DNA of 64,000 nt from Sphingomonas sp. HITSZ_GF (GTDB taxonomy: Bacteria > Pseudomonadota > Alphaproteobacteria > Sphingomonadales > Sphingomonadaceae), in NCBI RefSeq assembly GCF_029543155.1, contig NZ_JARQXA010000007.1:1-64000 (forward strand). The letters run 5' to 3'. The translations under genes were made by a program, and so were the position numbers. Positions 1 to 10,000 of this stretch are shown here, piece after piece (within the stretch, counting starts at the first letter, position 1; each line of letters opens with the position of its first letter). The notes beneath the pieces are model-generated. The model saw only the letters and a program-made list of their open reading frames with translations, was not told where the DNA came from and searched no databases.

Positions 1-747
1 CTGCTGACCGTCACCGTCAACGGCGCCACCAAGACCTATGACGGCCTCGCCTATTCCGGCGGCAACGGCGTGACCTACACCGGCCTCGTCAACGGCGAGA
101 CGGCCGCAGTCCTAGGCGGTAGCCTCACCTATGGCGGCACGGCGCAGGGCGCGGTCAATGCCGGGACCTATGGCCTCACCGCATCGGGTCTCACCTCGGG
201 CAACTATGCGATCAGCTATGTGAACGGCGCGTTGACCGTGAACCCGGCCGCACTCGTCGTCACCGTCAACGGCGCAACCAAGACCTATGACGGGCTGGCG
301 TATAGCGGCGGAAACGGCGTGACCTATACCGGCCTGGTCAACGGCGAGACCGCCGCAGTCCTAGGCGGCAGCCTCACCTATGGTGGCACGGCGCAGGGCG
401 CGGTCAACGCCGGGACCTATGGCCTCACGGCGTCTGGCCTGACCTCGGGCAACTACGCGATCAGCTATGTGAACGGCGCGCTGACCGTGAACCCGGCCGC
501 ACTCGTCGTCACCGTAAACGGCGCGACCAAGACCTATGACGGCCTCGCCTATTCCGGCGGCAATGGCGTGACCTACTCGGGCTTCGTCAATGGCGAGGCG
601 GCCGCAGTCCTAGGTGGCAATCTCGCCTATGGTGGCACGTCTCAAGGCGCGATCAACGCCGGCAGCTACGGCCTCACCGCCTCGGGTCTCAGCTCGGGCA
701 ACTACACGATCCGCTATGTCGCCGGCGGCCTGGTCGTTACCCCGGCG
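1..747 (+). repeat. Three 249-bp in-frame tandem coding repeats
   Basis: Units lie at about 1-249, 250-498 and 499-747, exactly 83 codons each. Units 1 and 2 differ mostly at silent positions. Unit 3 is more diverged in its second half, and a fourth, strongly diverged unit begins at 748. The array probably continues upstream. Such near-identity invites copy-number change by recombination and may also cause assembly collapse. Confidence 0.9.
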
Positions 748-1170
748 CTGCTGACGGTGACCGCCGATTCGCTGGGCGTGCCCGTCTTCGAGAGCCTGCC
801 GGCGCTGACCTATGCGGTGAGCGGCCTCGCCCAGCGCGACACCGCCGCCACCGTCCTGACCGGCACGCTGGCCACCAACGCGAACCTCAACCTGCCGGGC
901 GACTATGCCATCACCCAGGGCAGCCTCGCGGTATCGGATCCGAACTATCGGCTTGCGCTGTTCGTGCCCGGCATTCTCACCGTGACGCGCCGCCTGGATC
1001 TCGGCGCGCCCGATGGCGGCTTCTTCCGGTCGATGCTGGTAAACGGCTTCGGCCCGGGTACGAGCGCGGCCGGCGGCGAGACCGCCCTGCCGATCGCGCT
1101 GACCGCCCCGGTCCCGGAGAAGGGCAGCACGAACGACCATATCCGGTTCGAGCCCGACTTCATCCGCTGA
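1..1170 (+). CDS. YDG/MBG-repeat surface protein, C-terminal fragment
   Basis: The reading frame is open from the first base, so the gene starts outside the window. The visible 389 residues are three near-identical 83-residue repeats, each carrying the signature TKTYDG and ending near ALTVNP, followed by one diverged repeat (about residues 250-332) and a roughly 55-residue tail ending FEPDFIR. The TKxYDG pattern and beta-rich Gly/Thr/Asn composition fit the YDG and MBG families found at the C-terminal end of very large filamentous-haemagglutinin-like secreted proteins. Established for the family: extracellular, repetitive and probably adhesive. Inferred here: a two-partner-secretion or surface adhesin. 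The secretion domain, if there is one, would lie upstream and cannot be seen. The product family is fairly certain; the exact role is not. Confidence 0.8.
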   Translation: MLTVTVNGATKTYDGLAYSGGNGVTYTGLVNGETAAVLGGSLTYGGTAQGAVNAGTYGLTASGLTSGNYAISYVNGALTVNPAALVVTVNGATKTYDGLAYSGGNGVTYTGLVNGETAAVLGGSLTYGGTAQGAVNAGTYGLTASGLTSGNYAISYVNGALTVNPAALVVTVNGATKTYDGLAYSGGNGVTYSGFVNGEAAAVLGGNLAYGGTSQGAINAGSYGLTASGLSSGNYTIRYVAGGLVVTPALLTVTADSLGVPVFESLPALTYAVSGLAQRDTAATVLTGTLATNANLNLPGDYAITQGSLAVSDPNYRLALFVPGILTVTRRLDLGAPDGGFFRSMLVNGFGPGTSAAGGETALPIALTAPVPEKGSTNDHIRFEPDFIR

Positions 1171-1222
1171 CGAGCCACCGCCGCCGCGAGAGCCCCGCGG
1201 CGGCGGCAATCTCAGGGAGTTA

Positions 1223-1334
1223 GGTGCAATCGGCGTCGCGCACGCATGAAATTGAGGACAGGATCGGAATAGACGTCTTGCCCGGTGCAAACAGGCAATT
1301 TCGCCATATCCGGCGAATAAAAAGAAATTGCACC
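1223..1334. promoter_or_regulatory. Repeated GGTGCAA sites upstream of the ABC cassette
   Basis: The 237-bp space between the surface-protein gene and the ABC cassette is noticeably AT-richer than its flanks. It holds GGTGCAA at 1223-1229 and 1284-1290 and its inverse TTGCACC at 1328-1334. The last copy lies about 75 bp before the start codon at 1408. They could be binding sites for a regulator of the cassette. This is pattern only; no factor is known to me for this motif. Confidence 0.35.
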
Positions 1335-1407
1335 GATAAAGATTAGTCTAATGGAAACGCCTTGAAATAATCCGCCTTCTCTGCCCAAATTCTGGCGGGA
1401 GGGCCTC

Positions 1408-2250
1408 ATGATTCATGATCGCAGATCGTTCCTGCAACTTGCGGGTATTGCGTCGCTCAGCCTCTTTGCCGCGGGTTGCGAGCGAAATCCGAAGGCCGCT
1501 TCACTGGCAGGCCTGCGCGAATTGGCGAATGCCGGCCAGCTTCATGTCGGCTTCATCCCCTATTACGAGCTTTCCGCCGAGCAGGGCGCGGGCCGCGCGC
1601 CGACCGGGTTCCTGCCCGATGTGTTCGCGCTGTTCTGCCAGTCTGCCGGCATCGCCTTCGACAAGGTGCGCTGGCGTTCGATGAGCTGGGATTCCTTTGC
1701 GTCGCACGTGAAAACACATGCGATCGAGCTGAGCATATCGGGCACGTTCATCACTCCCGAGCGCGCCAAGGCGGTGGCGTTTACGCACCCGCTATTTGCG
1801 CTCGGAAATGGCGCCGCGGCCCGGGCCGATGACGCGCGCTTCGCCGGCGTGACCGACGTGATGCAACTCGATCGCGAGGGAATTACCATCGCGGTGGTGA
1901 CCGGCGAGCAAAGCTCGGAATTCGTGCGCGCCAAGTTCACCAAGGCAAAGATCCTGCCGCTCGACGGGCCGGATCTGGCCGCAGCGCCGCGCGCCGTGGA
2001 AGACGGCCGTGCCGACATCGCCATGTCGGACCAGTTCATCCTGAGCCGCTACATCCGCGAGCGGCCTGCGCTGAAGGACCTGCTGCTCGGCAAGCCCTTC
2101 TCGGTCCTGCCGATCGCCTGGGCGGTGGACAAGGCCAATGGCGCGCTGCTGGCCGAGATCAACCCGATCCTGGACGCCATTATCGGCGGGCCCGAGTTCG
2201 CGGCGCTCAAGCGAAAATATGCCGTCGTTCCCTTCGCGCCGCTGAGCTGA
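1408..2250 (+). CDS. ABC transporter substrate-binding protein (family 3 type), Tat/lipoprotein
   Basis: A 280-residue extracytoplasmic solute-binding protein. The N-terminus has a twin-arginine motif (RRSFLQL, residues 5-11) followed by a hydrophobic stretch and a lipobox-like LFAAGC, so it is probably exported and lipid-anchored. The body resembles bacterial family 3 binding proteins (GFLPDVFALF and later IAMSDQFILSRYI). Five bases separate it from the permease gene, and the ATPase follows, so the three should form one importer. The ligand cannot be told: this fold binds amino acids and many other small polar molecules. The start is chosen because it sits behind a GGGAGG stretch and gives the complete signal. 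Confidence 0.8.
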   Translation: MIHDRRSFLQLAGIASLSLFAAGCERNPKAASLAGLRELANAGQLHVGFIPYYELSAEQGAGRAPTGFLPDVFALFCQSAGIAFDKVRWRSMSWDSFASHVKTHAIELSISGTFITPERAKAVAFTHPLFALGNGAAARADDARFAGVTDVMQLDREGITIAVVTGEQSSEFVRAKFTKAKILPLDGPDLAAAPRAVEDGRADIAMSDQFILSRYIRERPALKDLLLGKPFSVLPIAWAVDKANGALLAEINPILDAIIGGPEFAALKRKYAVVPFAPLS

Positions 2251-2254
2251 TCCG

Positions 2255-3010
2255 ATGCCATCGCGTTTCGGCCTCCCCAAGGCGATTGGGGCTATCGTCG
2301 ACAGCACTGCCTTGATCAGCGGTGCGGGTGCGGCGACGATATGGCTGGTCGCCTTTTTCCAGGCCCCACTGGCCTGGCTTTTCAGCTTCTTCTTCGATGC
2401 ACGAGTCTCGCGCCTGCTTGCCGAAGGAACCATGACGACGATCGAGGTCGGCGTGTGCTCCATCGCGCTGGGGACGGCGCTCGGCTTCCTGTTCGCCTAT
2501 GGCCTGCGCGGCGTGTCGCGCGGCCGCGGCCCACTCGCGCGCTACTTCACTTATGCGCTGCTCTATATCGGCCTCGCGGCACCGGTCTATGTCCTGCTCG
2601 TGATGCTCGGCCCGTTCTTCCGCAGCGAATTCGTCGGAGCACTGGTCATCCTTTCCCTCAATCTCAGCTTCTTCGTCGCGAAGCTGGTGCTCGGCGCGTT
2701 CGAGGCGGTGCCCACCGCCCAGCTCGACGCCGCGATCGTGACCGGCGCGCGCGGACTCCGCTTGTGGTGGCACTTCGAGCGGCCGGCGCTGTGGCGAATC
2801 TGCGGCGCTGGCATCGTGAACGAATGGGCCACTACGCTGAAGCTGAGTTCGCTGGTGGGCGTGATCGGGGTGGTCGACATCATGAACGCGGCCAAGGCCG
2901 AACTCCTGCAGTCGATGAGCCTCCTTGCACTGCTTGTGGTGGTGTTCATCTATGCCCTGCTGATCGTTCCGGTTTGCGTTCTCGCCGATCAGATCGCGAA
3001 GTCCGCCTGA
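2255..3010 (+). CDS. ABC transporter permease
   Basis: 251 residues with about six hydrophobic segments. It has a binding-protein-dependent permease core, including an EAA-like cytoplasmic loop around AIVTGARGLRLWWHFERPA (residues ~155-173) that would contact the ATPase. It fits the inner-membrane permeases that pair with family 3 binding proteins. Its stop overlaps the start of the ATPase (TGATG), a mark of translational coupling. Only one permease gene is present, so the channel is probably a homodimer. The substrate is unknown. Confidence 0.85.
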   Translation: MPSRFGLPKAIGAIVDSTALISGAGAATIWLVAFFQAPLAWLFSFFFDARVSRLLAEGTMTTIEVGVCSIALGTALGFLFAYGLRGVSRGRGPLARYFTYALLYIGLAAPVYVLLVMLGPFFRSEFVGALVILSLNLSFFVAKLVLGAFEAVPTAQLDAAIVTGARGLRLWWHFERPALWRICGAGIVNEWATTLKLSSLVGVIGVVDIMNAAKAELLQSMSLLALLVVVFIYALLIVPVCVLADQIAKSA

Positions 3011-4473
3011 TGCTCTTGCTCAGCGTTCATGACCTCGAGGCATGCGTCGGCCAGGACGTGCAGATCCGCGTGCCCGAGATGAAGTTCGAGGCAGGCAAGC
3101 TGCACCTGCTCGTCGGCGACAACGGATCGGGCAAGACTTCGCTGGTCCGCGCGATCCTCGGGCTCATTCCGAGCCGCGGCCGGATCGTTTGGGAATTCAG
3201 CACCGGGCGCGCCAGCTTCAACCAGGATCTGCGCAAGGCACGCGAGCGGGTGTTCCAGCATCTTGGCTATGTCCAGCAATCGAGCAACTCGCTGTGGCCG
3301 CAATTCACGACGCAAGCGCATGTCGAGCAGGCGCTCAGGAACCGCCAGCGGATCACCGAGCGACTCTCGCCGGCTGAATTTGAGAACAAGGTCGTCGAAA
3401 CACTCAACCTGGCGCGGATCGCCAAGATCCACTGGGCACGCAAGCCACACCGCCATTCCTTCGACGGGATCTCGAGCGCGCTTTCGGGCGGCGAGCGCCA
3501 GCGCATCTCCTATGCGCGGGCCCGCGCCGCCGATCCGGAAGTGCTGGTGTTCGACGAGCTGGAAGCCTCGCTCGACCGGGATACCAGACGCCAGTTCATC
3601 GATTCGATCCTGCGCGAGTTCCTCGCCAAGCCCGAGCACACCGCAATTGTCGTGTCGCACGATCCGGTGGCCTGGCTGCAAGGCGAATGGGACCCTGGCG
3701 ACCGACAGGTGTGGCGCGTTACCAAGGCGGATAACGGCACGATCGGCGTTGACCGCGACCGCGACGCCGAGCGCAAACGCGCCAGCGCCCCACAGGATAC
3801 GATGTCGCGGCGCGAGATCCTCGACCGAATGCTGGCACCGATCCGGAAAGCGCCCCCCTCGGACGATAACGGCCAGCGCCTCAAAGCCGGCCAGAGTCTC
3901 GCGCATGCCGTCCACGAATTCGTGTGCGGGCAGGCCGTGGATCCGGCGGGTATCGTGACCGTGGTCGGCAGGCCGCATGGGGCAAGCCCTGCGCTGATGC
4001 AGGCGTGTCTGCTCGGCGTGGCGGGCAATCCCGGTTACGCGCCCGATGGCGAGGACAAGCACCGGATCGCGCAATTCCTGCAGGCGGGCGCGTTTTCCGC
4101 CGCAGCCTCGCTATCCACGCCGGCCGCTACGCCGCCGCTGGACAAGGGGTTGGTCGTCGATCTGCTGAATCGCCCGCCCGAAGAGGAGGCGTTCACCGGC
4201 AACCGCCTCGATCGCGTCGTGTTCGACGGGAATGTTGTCTGCGAGACTTTCCTGTTCTCCGAAGTATCGGGCGGCGACCTGGAGCGGAGGCGTCAACGGT
4301 ATCTTGAACTTTCCAAGGCTACCAAGCAGGTGTATTTGTTCCGCGCCAGTCGACTGGACAGCACCGAGCGCTTGGTAGTTGGAATAGACTTCCTCGATCA
4401 AATCGTGATGGATCCATACCAATGTTACTTCGTAATGGAGGCCATAGCGCGCGTTCTGCGCTACGTGCAGTAG
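3010..4473 (+). CDS. ABC transporter ATPase with unexplained C-terminal domain
   Basis: 487 residues. Residues 1 to about 230 are a standard ABC ATPase: Walker A GDNGSGKTS (36-44), signature LSGGERQ (158-164), Walker B VLVFDE (178-183) and switch histidine near 217. After a charged linker (DRDRDAERKR) there are about 240 further residues I cannot assign. Stand-alone importer ATPases are usually 230-260 residues, or about 350 with a TOBE domain, and the extra part does not read as TOBE. The gene overlaps the permease by one base and the next gene by 52 bases. Inferred role: energises the importer, with the C-terminal half perhaps regulatory or working with the downstream protein. Confidence 0.8.
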   Translation: MLLLSVHDLEACVGQDVQIRVPEMKFEAGKLHLLVGDNGSGKTSLVRAILGLIPSRGRIVWEFSTGRASFNQDLRKARERVFQHLGYVQQSSNSLWPQFTTQAHVEQALRNRQRITERLSPAEFENKVVETLNLARIAKIHWARKPHRHSFDGISSALSGGERQRISYARARAADPEVLVFDELEASLDRDTRRQFIDSILREFLAKPEHTAIVVSHDPVAWLQGEWDPGDRQVWRVTKADNGTIGVDRDRDAERKRASAPQDTMSRREILDRMLAPIRKAPPSDDNGQRLKAGQSLAHAVHEFVCGQAVDPAGIVTVVGRPHGASPALMQACLLGVAGNPGYAPDGEDKHRIAQFLQAGAFSAAASLSTPAATPPLDKGLVVDLLNRPPEEEAFTGNRLDRVVFDGNVVCETFLFSEVSGGDLERRRQRYLELSKATKQVYLFRASRLDSTERLVVGIDFLDQIVMDPYQCYFVMEAIARVLRYVQ

Positions 4474-5252
4474 CGGCAGGCCCGTCGGATGGCGTGATCT
4501 TCTGCTCGTCGGCCTATCGCAAGCAAGGCACGCGGGCGGTCGGCAATGTCCATTTGCACGTCGATCTGGCGGAATGGGCGCAATCGAGCGATCGACTGGT
4601 TGAAATCGCCATGCTTCTGGATGCGGAAGGGTGGCCCTCGAAGGTGACGCGTGTCGTCCGCGCAGTGGCGGGTGCACACATGTCCGATGCGCACTTCGCA
4701 GCGGACTATGCCGAGCATACGCCGGAGCTGAGCGAAGGGCTCGACACGTTCGCCGCCTATCTAACCGCCCAGCTGAGCCCCGACGCCCAGGCAGCGGAGC
4801 TCGAACGCATTGTGGCCGTGGCGCGAGCGCGCATCGGGGAAGTTCTGAAGGCGGGTGGCGTGGCGGATGCCGTGGTCGAGATCGAGCGGGTCTGCGCGCG
4901 CATCGAAGGCTCCGAGTTGACGGTGGCGGAGCCCGTCGCCGCACGCTGGCTTGGCAACCGGCCGCCCGCGTTCGAGGCACATCATTTCGTCGATCTGCGC
5001 TATGGTGGCGCCCAGCTGGAAGAGTGGATCCGCACCATCGCGCCGCTCGACATAGACGTCGGCGGGTGGTTCCAGTTCGAAAAGTCCGGCTACAGTGCGT
5101 TTCGATCGGTGCGCTTCTACCGCCAGCTCGAGCTCGATCATGTCGTGCGACAGCATCAGGCGCTGCGCGGGGTATTCGACGATGCCAAGGCCGGGCCGCT
5201 AATGCGGCTCGAGTCCGTAGTCGAGCAGGTGGTGGACCTGTGGCGCGTCTGA
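4422..5252 (+). CDS. Unrecognised protein translated from the end of the ABC cassette
   Basis: 276 residues with no signal peptide and no membrane segment, so probably cytoplasmic. I do not recognise a family. The middle (about 100-175) is helical and Ala/Glu/Arg-rich. The C-terminal part is rich in aromatic residues (GGWFQFEKSGYSAFRSVRFY). It starts inside the last 52 bases of the ATPase gene in another frame, so the two are very likely co-translated. The partnership with an ATPase whose C-terminal half is equally unknown suggests the two act together. Reality of the gene is supported by length, codon use and tight linkage; function is not known. Confidence 0.7.
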   Translation: MLLRNGGHSARSALRAVAAGPSDGVIFCSSAYRKQGTRAVGNVHLHVDLAEWAQSSDRLVEIAMLLDAEGWPSKVTRVVRAVAGAHMSDAHFAADYAEHTPELSEGLDTFAAYLTAQLSPDAQAAELERIVAVARARIGEVLKAGGVADAVVEIERVCARIEGSELTVAEPVAARWLGNRPPAFEAHHFVDLRYGGAQLEEWIRTIAPLDIDVGGWFQFEKSGYSAFRSVRFYRQLELDHVVRQHQALRGVFDDAKAGPLMRLESVVEQVVDLWRV

Positions 5253-5392
5253 CCACCTAGGCCGAACCTCGTCTTCAACCGCCAGGTCGTCCCGGCCTTA
5301 CTTCCAAAGGTGACCCGCGCGGATTTTCTCGGCGCTCAGCTGCGCGTGTGCAGGAAGGCCCGCAGGTTCTCGTTCCAACGCTGTAAAAGGGA

Positions 5393-5468
5393 TGGTGCCG
5401 CCTACAGGACTCGAACCTGTGACCCCCGCATTACGAATGCGATGCTCTACCAGCTGAGCTAAGGCGGC
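5393..5468 (-). tRNA. tRNA-Thr (CGT anticodon)
   Basis: 76 nt including an encoded CCA. Read on the minus strand, the acceptor arm is GCCGCCT pairing with AGGCGGC, with the usual D-arm sequence AGCTCAGCTGGTAGAGC and T-loop GTTCGAGTC. The seven-base anticodon loop TTCGTAA gives anticodon CGT, reading threonine codon ACG. Confidence 0.96.
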
Positions 5469-5662
5469 CAACCGAACGGAAGTGCTTCCACCCCCGAAGG
5501 AGCGGCGCGCTTACCAGCAAGATTCCTAGCTGACAAGCGTTGCAAAGTCGTTGCCGCCAAAAGCCCCGAAAAAGCGCGCCTTTACGTGACGTTTACCACA
5601 TGGCGGGCACAAGGCGTCCTACAAGTATAGGGGGCGCCTCCGCCCCGAGTGGAGCATTTGGC

Positions 5663-6949
5663 ATGGACATGGCGCGCGGCATCAACCACCCGCTCGACTC
5701 GCACCCGGAGCGCGAAGCGGACGACGCCGTCAACGATCGTGCTCTGGTGATCGGCACCGACGAGCGCCGCATGCATGTGCGCGCCTATAATCACTGGGTC
5801 TCGCTGCTCCACGGCCGCGCCTATCCGGCGATCGAGGACCTCGATCCGGACAGCATCATCGATTTCGGCGCGCACAGCGTGCTGCTCGACTTTTCCAAGG
5901 GCGTCGACGATCCCGCGATTCGCTTCCTCGGCCGCGCGCTGCGCGAGGAAACCGGGCTCGACACCTCGATCACCCATGTCGCCCAGGTGCCCAGCCGCTC
6001 GCTGCTCTCGCGCCTGACCGACCATTATCTCCAGATCATCGCCAACCGCGCCCCGATCGGCTTCGAGGCCGAGTTCGTCGGCACGCGCGGGCACAACACG
6101 CTCTATCGCGGCATCCTGATGCCTTTCTCCTCGAACGAGGACACGATCGACTTCATCTATGGCGTGATCAACTGGAAGGAACTGGTCGACGCCGAGACCC
6201 AGGCCAGGCTCGAGGCCGAGGTCGAGGAATCGCGCCGCACCGCGCCGCGCAGCCTGGCTGCCGCCCCGGTCTGGGCCGACGGGCCGAGCGCGGGGTTCGC
6301 CGATCCGGCGCCGGCGATGGCGGAACCCGAAGCGCCGCTGGTGCTCGACACGCCGCTCGCCAACGATGCCAGCCTGGCCGACAAGCTGCTGCTCGCCCGC
6401 GAATCGGCGGCCGCCGCCCGCGCCTCGGACACGCGCAGCCGTGCCGCGCTCTACCGCGCGCTCGCCCGTGCCTATGATTTCGCGCTCGCCGCCGATGACG
6501 ATGCCGAGAGCTATGCCGATCTGCTCGAGGATGCCGGCCTCACCGTCCAGGCCCGCGCCCCGATGACGCCGGCGGTCAAGCTCGTCTTCGGCGCCGATTA
6601 CGACAAGACCCGCGTCACCGAATTCGCGGCGGTGCTCAGCCATGCCAAGCGCGTGGGCGTGCCCCAGGGCGGGCTCGACGCGTTTCTCGACGGTGCCGAA
6701 GGCGGCATCAAGGGCGTGGTGAAGGCCGAGCGCGACTTCCGCCGCCCGGCGCCCAAGCCCGACATGTTCGCCCAGATCGCCGCCGAGCTGCGCAGCCGCC
6801 CGCCGCTTGCGCATGTCGATATCGAGGTGCCGGCGAACAGCGAATTCGTGGTGCTGCTCGCCCGCGCCGGCAAGCAGGGCCTCGACATCGTCGCCCGCGT
6901 CGAAGACAGCCCGCTCACCGAGCGCGCCGTCCGCAAGGCGGCTGCCTGA
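5663..6949 (+). CDS. PAS-domain protein
   Basis: 428 residues. Roughly residues 35-180 (from RAYNHWVSLLHGRAYPAIEDLDP onwards to FIYGVINW) resemble the PAS_5-type sensory domain common in alphaproteobacterial proteins. The rest is an Ala/Pro-rich linker, then a helical region and a tail with no recognisable output domain. I see no kinase, GGDEF or DNA-binding motif. The start is placed at the ATG with a GGAG element about 8 bases upstream; an in-frame ATG lies 123 bases earlier but without good ribosome-binding context. It stands alone between tRNA-Thr (opposite strand) and the glutamate dehydrogenase gene. The likely role is a signalling or adaptor protein. Confidence 0.7.
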   Translation: MDMARGINHPLDSHPEREADDAVNDRALVIGTDERRMHVRAYNHWVSLLHGRAYPAIEDLDPDSIIDFGAHSVLLDFSKGVDDPAIRFLGRALREETGLDTSITHVAQVPSRSLLSRLTDHYLQIIANRAPIGFEAEFVGTRGHNTLYRGILMPFSSNEDTIDFIYGVINWKELVDAETQARLEAEVEESRRTAPRSLAAAPVWADGPSAGFADPAPAMAEPEAPLVLDTPLANDASLADKLLLARESAAAARASDTRSRAALYRALARAYDFALAADDDAESYADLLEDAGLTVQARAPMTPAVKLVFGADYDKTRVTEFAAVLSHAKRVGVPQGGLDAFLDGAEGGIKGVVKAERDFRRPAPKPDMFAQIAAELRSRPPLAHVDIEVPANSEFVVLLARAGKQGLDIVARVEDSPLTERAVRKAAA

Positions 6950-6969
6950 GGGTCATTTCGCTCCCGTCG

Positions 6970-6998
6970 CCGACACTTTCGTGCGCGCGCCCTATAAT
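6970..6998 (+). promoter_or_regulatory. Sigma70-like promoter for the glutamate dehydrogenase gene
   Basis: A perfect TATAAT at 6993-6998 lies 17 bp after CCGACA at 6970-6975, which matches the last four bases of TTGACA. The start codon at 7070 is about 70 bp downstream, in AT-rich sequence for this genome. A good -10 box in an intergenic gap is uncommon enough here to be worth marking. Confidence 0.6.
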
Positions 6999-7069
6999 GT
7001 CCGCACGATTGTAATTTTCTTGCGCGACGGTCTTGAGCCCGTCACGGCACAGGCGTAGGCGGTACTGCC

Positions 7070-10000
7070 ATGAAAAACATGATGACGTCGCTGACGCAGG
7101 CGTTCGAGGCGCGGTTGCTCGAAGGGGCACTGCCGGGAGAGTTGGAAGACTTCGGAGAGGCCGAGCGGGCCGAGGCGGCGAATTTCGTCGCGGAAGCCGC
7201 CGCAGTCCGCCCTCCCGATACCGCCAAGGTCGCTCTGGAGAGCGTCCAGGGCGAAGAGAGCCGCCGGATGCGGCTCGCGGTCGTCAATGACGACATGCCC
7301 TTCCTCGTCGATTCGATCTCGGGCGCGATCGCCGCGCACGATATCGCCGTCCATCGCATCATCCACCCGGTGATCGCCGTCGAGCGCGACGCGGCCGGCA
7401 AGCTGGTCTCGATCGGCGCGGGCAAGCGCGAATCGATGATCTATATCGAGATGGAGCGCGCCGATGCGCGCACCCGCCGCAGCCTGGCGATGGAGCTGGA
7501 GCGCATGCTCGCGCAGGTGCGTGACGCCGTGCATGACTGGCGCGCGCTGCAGGGCGCGATGGGCGCCGATGCCGCCACCGTGGGTTCGCGCGAGGGCGCC
7601 AAGCTGCTCCGCTGGTTCCAGGAAGGCGCGATGACGCTGCTCGCGCACGAGAGCTGGACGCCGGCGAGCGGTGCCTCGGGCCAGCTCGGCATCGCCAGGC
7701 ACGAGCTCGACACGCCGATCCTGGCCGAAGCCTCGCGCAAGGCGGCGATCGCCTATTTCAAGCAGGGCGGCGAAGTGCCGCTGCTGCTCAAGTCCAACTC
7801 GATCTCGCCGATCCATCGCCGCGTGCCGCTCGACATCGTCGTGCTGCCGATCACCACCGGCAGCGACGTCACCGGCCTGTCGATCCATGCCGGCCTGTGG
7901 ACTAGCGCCGCGCTGTTCGCCAATCCCGAGGACGTGCCCGTGCTGCGCGCGCGCCTCGAAGGGCTGGAGCGCAAGTTCGGCTTCGATCCCAAGGGCCATA
8001 CCGGCAAGGCGATGGCGCACGCGCTGACTGCGCTGCCGCACGACCTGACCACCGCGTTCGACGCGGAGTCGCTCGAGCACCTCGTGCTCACCTCGATGTC
8101 GGTCGCCGATCGGCCGCGCTCCAAGCTGGTGCTGATCAAGAGCCCGCTCGGCCGGCACCTGTTCGCCTTTGTCTGGCTGCCGCGCGACGAAGTCGCCACC
8201 ACCCGCCGCGAGGCGATCGGGGCAATGCTCGCCGAGGCGGCCAACGCCAAGATCATCAACTGGACGATCGCGCTGGAAGACGGCGAAGTGGCGATGCTGC
8301 GCTACACGCTCGACCTGCGCGCCGGCGGCACCATGCCCGATGCCGAGGCGCTCGACGCCCAGCTCGAGCGGATGATGCGCGGCTGGCTGCCCGCGGTCGA
8401 GGCCGCGCTCGCCGAGGAGGCCGGCAGCGGCGCGACCCGGCTGGCGCTGCGCTATGCCGGCGCCTTCCCCGCCGCCTATCGCACCACCAGCACGCCCGAG
8501 GAGGCGGCGCGCGACATCCTGTGCTTCGCCAAGCTCGACGGCCCGGGTGACCGCTCGGCGCGGATCACCCCGGTCGCCGGCAAGCCCGGCGAATATCGCG
8601 TCAAGCTCTATGCCCAGGGCGGCGCGCTGGCGCTGTCCGACGCAGTGCCCGCCTTCGAGAATTTCGGCTTCCGCGTGATCGAGGAAGTGCCGACCGAGCT
8701 GACCGGCGGCGCCTTCGTCCATGATTTCGCCGTCTCCACCGCCACGCTGAAGGGCGACATCACCGTGGTCGAGGATGCGCTCGCCGCCGTCCTCGAAGGC
8801 AATGCCGAAAACGACGCCTTCAACCGGCTGATCGTCGAAGCGGGGATGAAGCCCAGCGCGGTGGTGCTGTTCCGCGCCTGGTTCCGCTATCTGCGCCAGA
8901 CCGGCATGAACTACGGCATGGCCACGGTGGTCGACGCGCTGCGCCGCGCGCCGGGTGTCGCCAATGCGCTGATCGAGCGCTTCGATGCCGCACACAACCC
9001 GGCACGCGCCGGCGATACCGCCGCGATCGAGGCGGCGGGCGCCGCGATCGACACCGGCCTGGCCCAGGTCCAGGCGATCGACGACGACCGCATCCTGCGC
9101 ACGATCCGCGGGGTGGTGCTCGCGACGCTGCGCACCAATGCCTATGCGCCCGCCGCGCGCGAGGCGCTGGCGTTCAAGCTCGACTCCGCCAAGGTGCCCG
9201 GCCTCCCCGCCCCGCTCCCCTGGCGCGAGATCTGGGTCTATTCGCCGCGCGTCGAGGGCATCCACCTGCGCGCCGGCCCGGTCGCGCGCGGCGGCCTGCG
9301 CTGGTCCGATCGCCGCGACGACTTCCGCACCGAGATCCTCGGTCTGATGAAGGCGCAGCGCGTGAAGAACGCCGTGATCGTGCCGACCGGCGCCAAGGGC
9401 GGCTTCTATCCCAAGCAGCTCCCCTCGCCCGCGGTCGACCGTGACGCCTGGTTCGCCGAAGGCACCGAGAGCTACCGGATCTTCATCCGCACCTTGCTAT
9501 CGATCACCGACAACATCGTCGCGGGCAAGGTCGTCCATCCGGACGGCGTGCGCATCCTCGACAATGAGGATCCCTATTTCGTCGTCGCCGCCGACAAGGG
9601 CACCGCGACCTTCTCCGACGTTGCCAACGCGATCGCGATCGAGCGCAACTTCTGGCTGGGCGACGCCTTCGCCTCGGGCGGCTCGGTCGGCTACGACCAC
9701 AAGGCGATGGGCATCACCGCCAAGGGCGCCTGGGTCTCCGTCCGCCGCCACTTCCTCGAAATGGGTACCGACATCCAGTCCGAGCCGGTCACCGTGGCGG
9801 GCTGCGGCGACATGTCGGGTGACGTGTTCGGCAACGGCATGCTGCTGTCGAAGGCGATCAAGCTGGTCGCCGCGTTCGACCATCGCCACATCTTCCTCGA
9901 TCCCGCCCCCGATCCCGCCAAGAGCTGGGACGAACGCGCCCGCATGTTCGCGCTGCCGCGTTCGAGCTGGGCGGACTACAACCCGGCCCTGATCTCCAAG

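Noticed and set aside
1..747. Tandem repeats as a CRISPR array
   Set aside because: The units are 249 bp, in frame and coding, with no unique spacers.
6992..9265. Minus-strand open frame of 757 codons
   Set aside because: Antisense to the glutamate dehydrogenase gene, whose catalytic motifs are intact on the plus strand.
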